From Aestuariibius insulae (GTDB lineage: Bacteria; Pseudomonadota; Alphaproteobacteria; Rhodobacterales; Rhodobacteraceae): a DNA stretch of 64,000 bases. This document shows positions 48,392 through 57,494 of the stretch, piece by piece (the stretch's first letter is position 1; every line of letters starts with the position of its first letter). The DNA lies in assembly GCF_040783535.2 (NCBI RefSeq), contig NZ_JBFONW020000002.1:310001-374000 (forward strand). Reading direction: 5' to 3'. A program made the translations under genes and the position numbers. A model generated the notes under the pieces. It saw nothing but the letters and a program-made list of their open reading frames with translations, did not search any database and was not told where the DNA came from.

Positions 48392-49861
48392 TCAAAGCCC
48401 GTAAAGCGCGCTGAACTTCTCTTCCAGATAGTCCAGAAGCGGCGCTTCGCTGGGTGCGGTGCCCGTCGCTTGGGCAATGACCTCGCGCGGCAGCATCAGC
48501 GCGCCGTGCTGCTGGACGGCTCCGCGTAGCCAGCTTGTTGCGGCGCTCAGATCGCCCTGGGCCATCCGGTCGTCTAGATCAGGCACCGCCTCTCGCAAGG
48601 CCCGGTGCAGCGATCCGGCATAGACATTGCCCAGCGTATAGGTCGGAAAATAACCAAAGAGCCCGACCGACCAATGTACATCCTGCAAGACGCCGTTTGA
48701 CGGCTTGTCGACCGCGAAACCGAAATCGGCCTCGAACCGGTCGTTCCATGCGGCTTCCAGATCCTCGACAGCCAAATCGCCGGTCATAAGGCGATGTTCC
48801 AGATCAAAGCGCAAAAGGACATGCAGATTGTACTGCACCTCATCTGCCTCGGTCCGGATATAGCCGCGATGCACGCGGTTGGAGGCGGCATAGAACGCCT
48901 CGGGGCCACTGATCGACAGGGAGCCGAAGCGGTCCGTCATCTGCCCGTAGAGCCATCCGGTGAAGGCCTGGCTGCGCCCAAGCTGGTTTTCGTAGATCCG
49001 GCTTTGGCTTTCATGCACACCCATAGACGCCCCGCGGCCCAGCGGGGTCATCGCATATGCCGGATCGATCCCCTGCTCATACGCGGCGTGACCGACCTCG
49101 TGGATCGTCGAGTAAAAACAGTTGAACGGGTCGGTGGCATTCGTGCGCGTGGTGATGCGCACGTCATCGCCGGATCCTGATGAGAACGGATGCACCGCCT
49201 TGTCGATGCGGCCGCGCTGGAAGTCGTATCCAAAGACCTCGGCCAGCCTTGTCGAGAGCGCGAGCTGATCCTCTTCGACGAAAGTGCCGGTCAGTTCGGG
49301 GCCAGGCGCGGCCTCGAAGATGCGGTCCCTAAGATCCACAAGACGCGGTCTGAGCGCGCCAAACATCTGCTCGAGCATCTGGGCGGTCGCCCCGGGCTCG
49401 TAGTCGTCGAGCATCGCATCGTAGACCGCACCGCCACCCGCAAGCGCCGCCCCTTCTTGCCGCTTGAGATCGACCACGGTCTTGAGCGTCGGGAGGAAGG
49501 CGGAGACATCTTCCTCAGCTCTCGCGGCCGCCCAGATCCCTTGCGCGCGACTGGTCGTGCGGGCGATCTCGGCCGACAGGTCGGGCGGAACCTTGGTGTA
49601 GCGGTCAAAGGCGCGGCGGATCTCTCTGAGCTGAGCCTGCTCGACAGAGGTCTGGGCCTCTGCGGTCTCCAGCCAGTTGGCAACCTTGGGATCGGTGCGT
49701 CTTGCATGAAGGACGCTGTCTATGGCGGCCATCTCCTCGGCGCGTTGCTCGGACGCGCCGCGCGGCATGACGGTTTCCTGGTCCCAGCCCAGACGGCCCG
49801 CGATCTGCGCTAGCGCCTCAGTCTCGCGCTGGAAGGCCATCAAATTCTCGAAACTGCTCAT
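48392..49861 (-). CDS. M32 metallocarboxypeptidase (Taq type)
   Basis: A 489-residue protein with the zinc motif HEVGH in STIHEVGHAAYEQGI, the M32 signature HESQSR and GYIRTEADEVQYNLH further on. M32 enzymes trim C-terminal residues from peptides in the cytosol. The start at 49861 overlaps the heme A synthase stop by four bases (ATGA); the frame is open much further upstream but only as the antisense reading of that gene. The functional link with heme A synthesis is unclear. Confidence 0.94.
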   Translation of the reverse strand: MSSFENLMAFQRETEALAQIAGRLGWDQETVMPRGASEQRAEEMAAIDSVLHARRTDPKVANWLETAEAQTSVEQAQLREIRRAFDRYTKVPPDLSAEIARTTSRAQGIWAAARAEEDVSAFLPTLKTVVDLKRQEGAALAGGGAVYDAMLDDYEPGATAQMLEQMFGALRPRLVDLRDRIFEAAPGPELTGTFVEEDQLALSTRLAEVFGYDFQRGRIDKAVHPFSSGSGDDVRITTRTNATDPFNCFYSTIHEVGHAAYEQGIDPAYAMTPLGRGASMGVHESQSRIYENQLGRSQAFTGWLYGQMTDRFGSLSISGPEAFYAASNRVHRGYIRTEADEVQYNLHVLLRFDLEHRLMTGDLAVEDLEAAWNDRFEADFGFAVDKPSNGVLQDVHWSVGLFGYFPTYTLGNVYAGSLHRALREAVPDLDDRMAQGDLSAATSWLRGAVQQHGALMLPREVIAQATGTAPSEAPLLDYLEEKFSALYGL

Positions 49862-51009
49862 TGGATCGCACCTCGCACGGATTGTTCCGGAGGATAGCCC
49901 GCAAGGAACCGCGCCCTGAGGATCAGGATCCAGAGGATAACCGCTGCGAACTGGTGAAGGATGGCAAGCTGCCATGGGGCGGAATACATGACAGTCACGA
50001 TACCGAGCAGCATCTGAACGACCATGAGGGCCACCATTGCTGCAAAGGCGCGCCGGGTAGCGACATAGGGGGACCGCTGGGCCCGCCAAAAGATCAAAAG
50101 ACCCGCAAGGAACAGAACATAGCCACTGATCCGGTGCATGAACTGAACGAGGCCGTCATTTTCGAAGAAGTTCCGCCAGATAGGCGTCAGCTCAAACGGT
50201 TGAGGCGGAAGAAAGCCGCCGGCCATCAGGGGCCAGTCGGTGTAGTTGCGGCCCGCATCGATCCCGGCCACGAGCGCGCCCAGAAGGATCTGTAGAAAGG
50301 CCAGCGCGACAAGTCCGCCCGCCAGCGCGAAAAGCCCGCTTTCGCGCGCGCGTCTTGCCTGAAAAAGATCCCGCTGGGACCGGCCCAGGCGGAAGGCGTA
50401 CCAGCCGATGAGCCCCAGGATCAGGAAGGCCAGCCCCAGATGGGTCGCGAGCCGGTAGGAGGCGACATCGAGCATCCCTTCTTCAAGTCCCGAAGACACC
50501 ATCCACCAGCCGATGGCGCCTTGCAGACCGCCAAGCGCGCCAAGCAGCAACAGTCTGCTGGTCCAGCCTTTTGGCATGCGTTTAGTGACGAGAAACCCGA
50601 CGAAGCCTATGGCCCAGACCAGCCCGATGAAGCGGCCAAGCTGTCGGTGGCCCCATTCCCACCAATAGATGACCTTGAATTCGGCCAGCGACATGCCGCG
50701 GTTCTGCTCCTGATATTCAGGAATCTGGCGATATCTGTCGAACTCTGAGGCCCAGTCTTCCGCCGAAAGCGGTGGGACCGCGCCGGTGACCGGCGCCCAT
50801 TCGGTGATCGAGAGGCCGCTATCGGTCAGGCGGGTCAGCCCGCCCACGGCGATCATCAGGACGACGAGGGCAAAGAGGACGAAGAGCCAGATGCGGATCG
50901 CGCCGCGGCCCCTGTCCTGCTCTTTGTCGATCAGTCCGGGCTGGGGTGCCGCGACGTCTGCCTTGGGCGTCTCGCCGACATCTTCGAAAATACTGCGGTT
51001 CTTCGCCAT
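49858..51009 (-). CDS. ctaA: Heme A synthase (CtaA/Cox15)
   Basis: A 383-residue, eight-helix membrane protein of the Cox15 group. GGLTRLTDSGLSITEW follows helix 1; the heme ligands are visible as His in EWGHRQLGR, ATHLGLAF, FMHRISGYV and LHQFAAV. It oxidises heme O to heme A for aa3-type cytochrome oxidase. Its stop overlaps the M32 gene. The N-terminal 35 residues are polar and cytoplasmic. Confidence 0.95.
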   Translation of the reverse strand: MAKNRSIFEDVGETPKADVAAPQPGLIDKEQDRGRGAIRIWLFVLFALVVLMIAVGGLTRLTDSGLSITEWAPVTGAVPPLSAEDWASEFDRYRQIPEYQEQNRGMSLAEFKVIYWWEWGHRQLGRFIGLVWAIGFVGFLVTKRMPKGWTSRLLLLGALGGLQGAIGWWMVSSGLEEGMLDVASYRLATHLGLAFLILGLIGWYAFRLGRSQRDLFQARRARESGLFALAGGLVALAFLQILLGALVAGIDAGRNYTDWPLMAGGFLPPQPFELTPIWRNFFENDGLVQFMHRISGYVLFLAGLLIFWRAQRSPYVATRRAFAAMVALMVVQMLLGIVTVMYSAPWQLAILHQFAAVILWILILRARFLAGYPPEQSVRGAIQ

Positions 51010-51067
51010 GCTGCTCTACTTAACGTTTGTTCACCCGTACCTAGGCCTCGCCTCCAAAAGCAGCAAG

Positions 51068-51811
51068 TCAATCGTCTCGCTCTTTCCAACGCACCATTTG
51101 ACGCAGGATACCATGCAGGATCTGAACGTCAGCCCGGGTGAGCGGCATCCTGCTCCAGAGGTTGCGCAGATTGGTCTTCATTCCCTCGGCCTTGGTGTCG
51201 GGAAAGAAAAACCGGGCGGTCTCAAGGCGATCCTCGTAATGGGAGGCCAGCGCCTCGATCTCGACCTGGGAGGCCCAGTCGCCTGCAGCCTCGGTCTGCT
51301 CGTGGATTATTTCGGCGGTCTGGCGGCGCCACTCATAGGCCATCAGCAATACGCATTGCGCGAGGTTGAGCGAGGCGAAGTCAGGGTTGACCGGAACCGA
51401 GACGATGGCATTGGCGCGCGCGATGTCGTCGTTTTCCATCCCCGCCCGCTCGGGGCCGAACATGATTGCCACACGCTCTCCCGCTGCGATCCTGTCGCGC
51501 GCTTCGGTCATCGCGCGTTCGGGCGTCAGTACGGTCTTTGTCAGACCGCGCGGGCGGGCTGTCGTCGCCAGAACCCAATGACAATCGGAGACAGCCTCGG
51601 CCGTGGTCTGAACCAGCTGCGCGTCATCGAGAAGCCGCCCGGCGCCGCTGGCCATCGCCACCGCCTTGCTGTTGGGCCAGCCATCTCGCGGAGCGACGAC
51701 ACGCATCCGGTCGAGGCCGAAATTCCACATGCCGCGCGCGGCCGCGCCGATATTCTCGCCCATCTGCGGGCGGATCAGGACAAAGGCGGGCTGCGGGGAC
51801 GAGGTTGGCAT
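51068..51811 (-). CDS. TrmJ-type tRNA/rRNA 2'-O-methyltransferase (SPOUT)
   Basis: A 247-residue SPOUT methyltransferase: FVLIRPQMGENIGAAARGMWNFG at the N-terminus, AIMFGPERAGMENDDIARAN as the knot strand, and VPVNPDFASLNLAQCVLLMAYE as the cofactor-binding loop. This is the pattern of TrmJ, which methylates nucleotide 32 of tRNA, extended by an 80-residue helical C-terminal domain. It lies 58 bases from ctaA and starts divergently from the ThiE-like gene with 83 bases between. Confidence 0.92.
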   Translation of the reverse strand: MPTSSPQPAFVLIRPQMGENIGAAARGMWNFGLDRMRVVAPRDGWPNSKAVAMASGAGRLLDDAQLVQTTAEAVSDCHWVLATTARPRGLTKTVLTPERAMTEARDRIAAGERVAIMFGPERAGMENDDIARANAIVSVPVNPDFASLNLAQCVLLMAYEWRRQTAEIIHEQTEAAGDWASQVEIEALASHYEDRLETARFFFPDTKAEGMKTNLRNLWSRMPLTRADVQILHGILRQMVRWKERDD

Positions 51812-51894
51812 GATCGCTGCCTCTAAGCAGGCCTTGGCTTGTTCGCAACCCTTCGTTACGACAGGCCAATTCGCAAGAAAGTGACACGCCCGCG

Positions 51895-52518
51895 ATGCCG
51901 GATCCCGTTCAGCAGCCTCAGCTTTATCTCATCACGCCTCCGGTTCTTGAGCTGTCGCGGTTTCTAAAGGATCTCAAAGCCTGCCTGGACGAGATTCCCG
52001 TCGCCTGCATGCGGCTGTCGTTGGCGACGGAAGACGAGGATCGCATCTCGCGCACGGCGGATGCGCTGCGCGAAGAGCTTCATACCCGCGACATCGCTCT
52101 TGTTCTGGATCGGCATGTGGTTCTGGCCGAGCGGCTGGGGCTGGACGGCGTTCATTTGACAGACGGGGCGCGGTCGGTGATCGCTGTGCGCAAGACGCTG
52201 CACGCGGATGCCATCGTCGGCGCCTATTGCCACGCCTCCAGCCATGACGGGATGAGCGCGGGAGAACGCGGGGCCGATTACATCTCGTTCGGGCCGGTCG
52301 GGGATGCACCGCTGGGTGATGGAATTCAAGCCGAAGACGACCTGTTTCAGTGGTGGTCGCAAATGATCGAACTTCCCGTCGTCGCTGAGGGCGGTCTCAC
52401 CGAGGATCATATCGCGCGGCTGTCGCCTTTCGTGGACTTCTTCGCCCTGGGACCAGAGGTTTGGGAGCAGGACGATCCGCTTGCGGCCTTGCGCACTCTT
52501 CACAAGGCAATCGGCTAG
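51895..52518 (+). CDS. Thiamine-phosphate synthase-like (ThiE/TenI fold) protein
   Basis: A 207-residue TIM-barrel protein of the ThiE/TenI group. QLYLITPP begins the first strand, LGLDGVHLTDGARSV corresponds to the HLGQxD strand, GAYCHASSHDGMSAGERGADY the next, and FGPVGDAPLG the phosphate loop. The usual ThiE residues are partly changed, so a TenI-like or divergent ThiE is possible. No other thiamine gene is nearby. It overlaps olsA tail to tail by four bases. Confidence 0.8.
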   Translation: MPDPVQQPQLYLITPPVLELSRFLKDLKACLDEIPVACMRLSLATEDEDRISRTADALREELHTRDIALVLDRHVVLAERLGLDGVHLTDGARSVIAVRKTLHADAIVGAYCHASSHDGMSAGERGADYISFGPVGDAPLGDGIQAEDDLFQWWSQMIELPVVAEGGLTEDHIARLSPFVDFFALGPEVWEQDDPLAALRTLHKAIG

Positions 52519-53339
52519 GTCAGGTATTCCTCGAGCCCGTGTCGTACGGCGGTTTCGGCCGTGCGAGCCAGGGTCTTTCGGTCGGCCATCTCGTCGATGA
52601 TAATAGGCGGGTGCAGGACGACATCGACCCGCCCTTTGTGCGGCATGGCGAGGATCCGAAGCAGATGGCTTCCAAACTCCATATCGCCCCACCAGCCGTA
52701 AAGCCTGTCATCGACCTTGTGATGCGGGCGGTAGACGACAGAGGTCGGCACGATCTCGGCTCTGCGCCCTGAAGTCAGGAAAGCGTCGAAGAGGCTAGAT
52801 TTGAACGGCAGGACCCGGCGGCCATCGGTTGAGGTGCCTTCGGCGAAGAGGACAAGCTGATGACCGGCCTCCAGCCTTTCCCTGAGCTGATCCCTTTGCC
52901 GCGCCGCTGTCTTGCGATCTCGGTCGATGAACACCGTCCCAGTGGCGCGGGCGAGCCATCCAATGAAGGGCCAGTTCGCAACCTCGGATTTCGAGACGAA
53001 ATAGACCCGGTGAACGGCATTGAGCACAAAGATATCGAGCCAGGAGGCATGGTTCGCCACGATCGTCCCGCACGAGCCCTTTGATCGGTCATGAACCATC
53101 AGACGCAGGCCAATGATCAGGAGTGACAGGCGGCACACCCCTTGGGTGATGTAGGGCGTGACGGGGCGGCGCAGACCATTCAGCGGGCGTTCGATCAGCC
53201 TTAACAGCACAAGGAGAGCAAGCCCCACCGAGAGGATAACGAGCAGGACGGCTGCGCGTGGCACGATCCGAAGCCAGCCGGTCAGGCCGGGGCTCGGGAT
53301 CTCGGGCGGTGTGGTTTCGGAATACCACGCCTGCGTCAT
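52515..53339 (-). CDS. olsA: Lyso-ornithine lipid O-acyltransferase
   Basis: A 274-residue PlsC-type acyltransferase with one or two N-terminal hydrophobic helices, the NHxxxxD motif (NHASWLDIFVL) and the FAEGTSTDG glycerolipid motif. Following OlsB with a four-base overlap, it should add the second acyl chain to lyso-ornithine lipid, making the phosphorus-free membrane lipid. Such lipids are often increased under phosphate limitation. A lysophosphatidic acid acyltransferase role is the alternative; the olsB neighbour argues against it. Confidence 0.93.
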   Translation of the reverse strand: MTQAWYSETTPPEIPSPGLTGWLRIVPRAAVLLVILSVGLALLVLLRLIERPLNGLRRPVTPYITQGVCRLSLLIIGLRLMVHDRSKGSCGTIVANHASWLDIFVLNAVHRVYFVSKSEVANWPFIGWLARATGTVFIDRDRKTAARQRDQLRERLEAGHQLVLFAEGTSTDGRRVLPFKSSLFDAFLTSGRRAEIVPTSVVYRPHHKVDDRLYGWWGDMEFGSHLLRILAMPHKGRVDVVLHPPIIIDEMADRKTLARTAETAVRHGLEEYLT

Positions 53340-54130
53340 TCAGCGCTTTCTTTGATATAGAGCGCCCTTTGCCGCGCGTTCATCGCTTCAGTATCCATGA
53401 TGAGGCAGATGTCGGTCGTGTTGAAATCCTGGTCGATATAGGCTCCCAGTCCGACCCGGCCACCCAGCCTCAGATAGGCCTTGATCAGCGACGGCATCTG
53501 GAGGAGCGCCGTCTTGCGGTCGACTGCCTCCCTGGGGAGGAGATCCATTCGCTGAAAGCCGCTTGGCTTGGCGGTGACACGCAGGGCTTCGGGCGCGAGA
53601 TGTCGGTGGTGGAGGAAGGAGAGTGGCTGTGCAAGGGCGGCGGGATCCGTTCCGTGAAAGCTGGCGACGCCGAAAAGGATCTCTATCTCGGCTTCGAGAA
53701 CGAAATCGGCCAGCGCACTCCAGAGTTCATACAGGGCGGATCCACCGCGATAATCGGGATGAACACAGGACCGCCCCAGCTCGAGCAATTTGCGGCCCGA
53801 GGTCCGAAGCGGGGCGAGATCGTATTCATCGTCGCAATAGAACTGCCCGGCGGCCTGCGCACCGTCGGGTGTCATGATCCGGTAGACGCCCACGACCTGA
53901 TCGTCCTCGGCGCGGGCCCGGTCAAAGAGCAGGAGATGCCGAAAGGAGGGATCGTAGATGTCGCGTTCAAGCCGCCTGTCGTGATCGACCAGCGGCCCGT
54001 CGCCGCCCAGTTCGGTCACGAAGACGTCGTAGCGAAGCCGCTGGGCCGCCTCGACCTCCTCCGACGTCGTGGCAAAGCGCGTCTCGAAGTGAGGCGTTGT
54101 CGCCGCCATTCTCGCTCCCGGTCCGTTCAT
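53336..54130 (-). CDS. olsB: L-ornithine N-alpha-acyltransferase
   Basis: A 264-residue GNAT-fold acyltransferase of the OlsB family: RLRYDVFVTELGGDG, then LRTSGRKLLELGRSCVHPDYRGG with the acceptor/CoA loop, and LFGVASFHGTDP. It makes lyso-ornithine lipid from ornithine and a 3-hydroxyacyl-ACP. The ATG at 54130 has AGGA upstream; a second ATG at 54109 is possible. Coupled to olsA. The 135 bases between it and DUF3553 hold the promoter. Confidence 0.94.
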   Translation of the reverse strand: MNGPGARMAATTPHFETRFATTSEEVEAAQRLRYDVFVTELGGDGPLVDHDRRLERDIYDPSFRHLLLFDRARAEDDQVVGVYRIMTPDGAQAAGQFYCDDEYDLAPLRTSGRKLLELGRSCVHPDYRGGSALYELWSALADFVLEAEIEILFGVASFHGTDPAALAQPLSFLHHRHLAPEALRVTAKPSGFQRMDLLPREAVDRKTALLQMPSLIKAYLRLGGRVGLGAYIDQDFNTTDICLIMDTEAMNARQRALYIKESAE

Positions 54131-54265
54131 GATCCTAAAGGCGCCGCCTTCTAGAATGCGGCGGACCCGATGGCAACTGGATCCGCTGCTTTACCTATAG
54201 TCGCCAATTGACAGGGGGGGCGGCACCGCTACTCTGAGTTGTGTTTGTGCAAGAATTCTTTGAAG

Positions 54266-54448
54266 CTAAGGAGAGAATACGATTTCCAGTGACACCCTGT
54301 CCCCATCGATCACGGTTTTGCCGAGGTCCGGAAAGTTGACCGTGACCTTGCCGTCGATATTCGATTGCACCTGTCCCGTTCCCCAGTCGGGGCGATCGGG
54401 ATGCCGGACAAGCATGCCCGGCTCCATTATAGATGTGATGCCCGTCAT
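54266..54448 (-). CDS. DUF3553 small protein
   Basis: A 60-residue protein with the DUF3553 core EPGMLVRHPDRPDWGTGQVQ followed by VTVNFPDLGKTVIDGDRV, a small SH3-like barrel related to UvrD/Rep helicase tail domains (CarD/TRCF type). The start at 54448 has GAGGAC seven bases before it; an ATG at 54472 overlaps chpT. It is divergent from chpT with starts about 27 bases apart. A role in transcription or repair is only inferred from the fold. Confidence 0.85.
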   Translation of the reverse strand: MTGITSIMEPGMLVRHPDRPDWGTGQVQSNIDGKVTVNFPDLGKTVIDGDRVSLEIVFSP

Positions 54449-54474
54449 CGATCTGTCCTCGGTTGCTGCCATCC

Positions 54475-55086
54475 ATGTCTGACACTTCGCAAAGCATTCC
54501 GTCCAGCCTTGTCGCGCTTGTGGGCTCGAGGATCTGTCATGATCTGGTCAGTCCGGTCGGCGCGATCCTAAACGGCGTCGAACTGCTCGAGATGTCGGGT
54601 CAGGGTGAGACGCCGGAAATCGCCCTGATCCGGGAAAGCGTCGAGAATGCGAATGCGAGGATCCGGTTCTTCCGCATCGCATTCGGGGCAGCTTCGAAGG
54701 AGCAGAGGATCGGCGCGCCCGAAGCGTCAGAGACTCTCGCAATCCTCGAGAAATCCGGACGGCTCAAATATCGTTGGCAGTCGGAGGCGGATCTGTCCCG
54801 GGAAGAGGTTCGGCTGATCTTCCTTCTTTTGCTTTGCTTTGAAAGCGCGATGCCTCTTGGCGGATCCGTATCGGTCGTCCAACGGGATGGAGGATGGCGG
54901 ATCGAGGCTGAGGCGAAGAAGCTGAAATACGACACGGCGCTCTGGTCATCGCTGGCTGCGCCGAAAGGCATCATGGATATTCCCGCCTCTCAGGTCCAGT
55001 TCGCGCTTTTGCCGGGTCTGATCCGCGAGAGCGGAAGACGGCTTCACCTCGAACATACAGAGACGCGCATCCGGGCCCTGCTTTAG
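54475..55086 (+). CDS. chpT: Histidine phosphotransferase ChpT
   Basis: A 203-residue protein with the phosphotransfer helix VGSRICHDLVSPVGAILNG (phosphoacceptor His22) and a degenerate GHKL-like C-terminal domain (ARFFRIAFGAASK..., ALLPGLIRESGRRLHLE). ChpT relays phosphate from CckA to CtrA and CpdR, controlling cell cycle, motility and gene transfer agents in alphaproteobacteria. ATG 54475 follows no strong site but fits the family length. It overlaps proA tail to tail by four bases. Confidence 0.93.
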   Translation: MSDTSQSIPSSLVALVGSRICHDLVSPVGAILNGVELLEMSGQGETPEIALIRESVENANARIRFFRIAFGAASKEQRIGAPEASETLAILEKSGRLKYRWQSEADLSREEVRLIFLLLLCFESAMPLGGSVSVVQRDGGWRIEAEAKKLKYDTALWSSLAAPKGIMDIPASQVQFALLPGLIRESGRRLHLEHTETRIRALL

Positions 55087-56348
55087 GCCCGGATCGCACC
55101 GTTCCCAGAGACGACGTATTTGAAGCTGCAAAGCTGCTCGGCTCCGACAGGGCCACGCGCATGCATCTTGCCGGTGGCGATGCCAATCTCTGCCCCCATC
55201 CCGAACTCGCCGCCATCGGCGAACTGGGTGGAGGCGTTGTGCATCAGGATGGCGCTGTCGAGGCTGTTGAAGAAAGTCTCGACGGCAACCGGATCCTCGC
55301 TGAGGATGCAATCGGTGTGGTTCGATCCGTAGCGGCGAATATGGGTGATGGCCTCCTCCAGCCCGTCCACAAGCTTGACCGCGACGATCATGTCGAGGAA
55401 TTCCTGGCCGAAGTCATCGTCTTGCGCGGGTATCGTCCCTTCGATCTTGGCGAGCTCGCCAGCAGCGCGCACTTCGACCCCTGACTCAAGCAGAGCCTCG
55501 ACAAGGAATGGTCCGTGCTCGGTATAGAACCGCCAATCGATGAGCAGGCATTCCATCGCACCGCAAATCCCCGTTCGGCGTGTCTTGGCGTTGAGAATGA
55601 TGTCGCGGGCCATGTCGGGCTTTGCGGTCTTGCCGACATAGGTGTGACAGATCCCCTCGAGATGGGCGAAGACCGGCACTCGCGCCTCGCGCTGGACCAG
55701 ACCCACCAGTCCTTTGCCGCCGCGAGGGACGATCACGTCGATCGTCTCGACCATGCCCAGCATCTCGCTGACCGCCGCCCTGTCGCGGGTCGGGACAAGC
55801 TGGATCGCATCCGCAGGCAGGCCTGCGCTTTTCAAACCCTCGACCAGACAGGCGTGCAGCGCCTTGGAGCTATGGTAACTCTCTGATCCGCCTCGCAAAA
55901 TGACAGCGTTGCCCGCTTTGAGGCAAAGCGCCCCCGCATCGGCAGTGACATTGGGCCGGCTTTCGTAAATGACACCGATCACGCCGAGGGGGGTTCGGAT
56001 CCGCTTGATCTTGAGGCCGGTGGGCTGCTCCCATTCGGCGATGATCGCGCCGACCGGATCGGCCTGTTCGGCGATAGCGCGCAGGCTGTCTACGATGCCG
56101 CGCAGACGGTCTTCATTCAGCTCGAGCCGGTCGAGCATCGCGGGTGTCAGACCTTTTTCGCGCCCGAATTCCATATCCTCGGCATTGGCGTCGAGGATCG
56201 CGTCGCGGCGCGTCCAGACGGCCTCAGCCGCGCCCAGCAGGGCAGCATATTTGCGTTCGGAGGAAGCCATGGCGAGCTCAGTTGCCGCAGCCTTGGCCCG
56301 CGCGCCCAGATCGGCCATCATCTCGTGAATATCCGAAAAATCCTTCAT
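55083..56348 (-). CDS. proA: Gamma-glutamyl phosphate reductase
   Basis: A 421-residue aldehyde-dehydrogenase-fold enzyme: RTPLGVIGVIYESRPNVTADA at the NADPH site, GNAVILRGGSESYHSS, and the catalytic cysteine in NAKTRRTGICGAMECLL. It reduces gamma-glutamyl phosphate to the semialdehyde in proline synthesis. It follows proB by 33 bases in an obgE-proB-proA run and converges on chpT. Confidence 0.97.
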   Translation of the reverse strand: MKDFSDIHEMMADLGARAKAAATELAMASSERKYAALLGAAEAVWTRRDAILDANAEDMEFGREKGLTPAMLDRLELNEDRLRGIVDSLRAIAEQADPVGAIIAEWEQPTGLKIKRIRTPLGVIGVIYESRPNVTADAGALCLKAGNAVILRGGSESYHSSKALHACLVEGLKSAGLPADAIQLVPTRDRAAVSEMLGMVETIDVIVPRGGKGLVGLVQREARVPVFAHLEGICHTYVGKTAKPDMARDIILNAKTRRTGICGAMECLLIDWRFYTEHGPFLVEALLESGVEVRAAGELAKIEGTIPAQDDDFGQEFLDMIVAVKLVDGLEEAITHIRRYGSNHTDCILSEDPVAVETFFNSLDSAILMHNASTQFADGGEFGMGAEIGIATGKMHARGPVGAEQLCSFKYVVSGNGAIRA

Positions 56349-56381
56349 CGCATCCTCATCTGGCCAGAGCGGCCCAGGTTA

Positions 56382-57494
56382 TCATTGCAGAACCATGTCG
56401 TCGCGGTGGATCAGAGCGGCCCGTGCGTCGTATCCCAAAACCGCCGGAAGGTCACGGGTCTGCAAGCCCTTGATCGCGGCCGCCTCGACGCTGGTATAGC
56501 GGCTGAGGCCGACGCCAAGCGATGCGCCGTCCGCGCCTTGGATCGCGACAGGGTCGCCCCTTCCAAAGGATCCGGTGACATTGGTGACGCCAGCAGGAAG
56601 AAGGCTTTTGCCATTGCGCAGGGCGCGCTGTGCTCCGTCATCGACGGCGACAGCGCCTTTGGATTTCATCGCGGCAATCCAGCTTTTGCGCGCGGCTTGT
56701 GGATCGGTCTGCGCGAGAAACCAGGTGGCGCGGTTATTATTTTCTATCTGCCGCAAAGGGTTGTCGTGGCTTCCTAAAGCGATGGCCATGGCGCATCCAC
56801 CGTCCGATGCCATGCGGGCGGCCATCAGCTTGGTCCGCATTCCGCCTTTTGACAGCCCCGAGATAGCATCGCCTGCCATCGCTTCGATCTCGGGCGTGAT
56901 CCGGTCGACGACGGGGATATGCGTGGCCTCGGGATCGATCGAAGGGTTCGATGTATAGAGGCCGTCCACATCCGAAAGGAGCACCAGCTGATCGGCGCCG
57001 ACCGTGACGGCAACCTGAGCGGCAAGCCTGTCATTGTCGCCATACCGGATCTCGTCGGTGGCAATGGTGTCATTCTCGTTCACGATAGGGGTGACGCCCA
57101 GCTTGAGAAGCTGCTCGAGCGTTGCGCGGGTGTTGAGATAACGGCGGCGGTCTTGCGAATCCTCCAGGGTTACAAGGACTTGACCCGTTCTGATGCCGTG
57201 TGGCGCCAGCGCCTCTTCATACGCGCGTGCAAGGTGGATCTGGCCGACGGCAGCAGCGGCCTGGGATTGTTCGAGCGCAAGATCGGTGGGCGAGAGCTCC
57301 AGCAGGCGGCGGCCCAGGGCAATGGAGCCTGACGAGACGACAATCACATCGGTGCCCCGGCTGCGGATCGCGGCGATGTCTTCGGCCAGGGAGTTCAGCC
57401 AGTCGCGGCGCAGTCCCGCTGCCTGATCCACGAGCAAGGCCGATCCGATCTTGACGACCAAGCGGCGCGCCTCCCGGATGTTCAGGGACGCCAA
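56382..57494 (-). CDS. proB: Glutamate 5-kinase
   Basis: A 370-residue amino-acid kinase: LVVKIGSALLVDQ at the N-terminus, VIVVSSGSIALGRRLL, PIVNENDTIATDEIRYGDND for glutamate and nucleotide binding, and a C-terminal PUA domain (from about 275, GKSLLPAGVTNVTGSFGRGD). First enzyme of proline synthesis and the usual target of proline feedback. Its start overlaps the obgE stop by 13 bases. Confidence 0.97.
   Translation of the reverse strand: MASLNIREARRLVVKIGSALLVDQAAGLRRDWLNSLAEDIAAIRSRGTDVIVVSSGSIALGRRLLELSPTDLALEQSQAAAAVGQIHLARAYEEALAPHGIRTGQVLVTLEDSQDRRRYLNTRATLEQLLKLGVTPIVNENDTIATDEIRYGDNDRLAAQVAVTVGADQLVLLSDVDGLYTSNPSIDPEATHIPVVDRITPEIEAMAGDAISGLSKGGMRTKLMAARMASDGGCAMAIALGSHDNPLRQIENNNRATWFLAQTDPQAARKSWIAAMKSKGAVAVDDGAQRALRNGKSLLPAGVTNVTGSFGRGDPVAIQGADGASLGVGLSRYTSVEAAAIKGLQTRDLPAVLGYDARAALIHRDDMVLQ

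Noticed and set aside
54195..54497. A 100-codon minus-strand frame overlapping DUF3553
   Set aside because: Its translation carries no domain, while the overlapping frame gives a clean DUF3553 core with a ribosome site.
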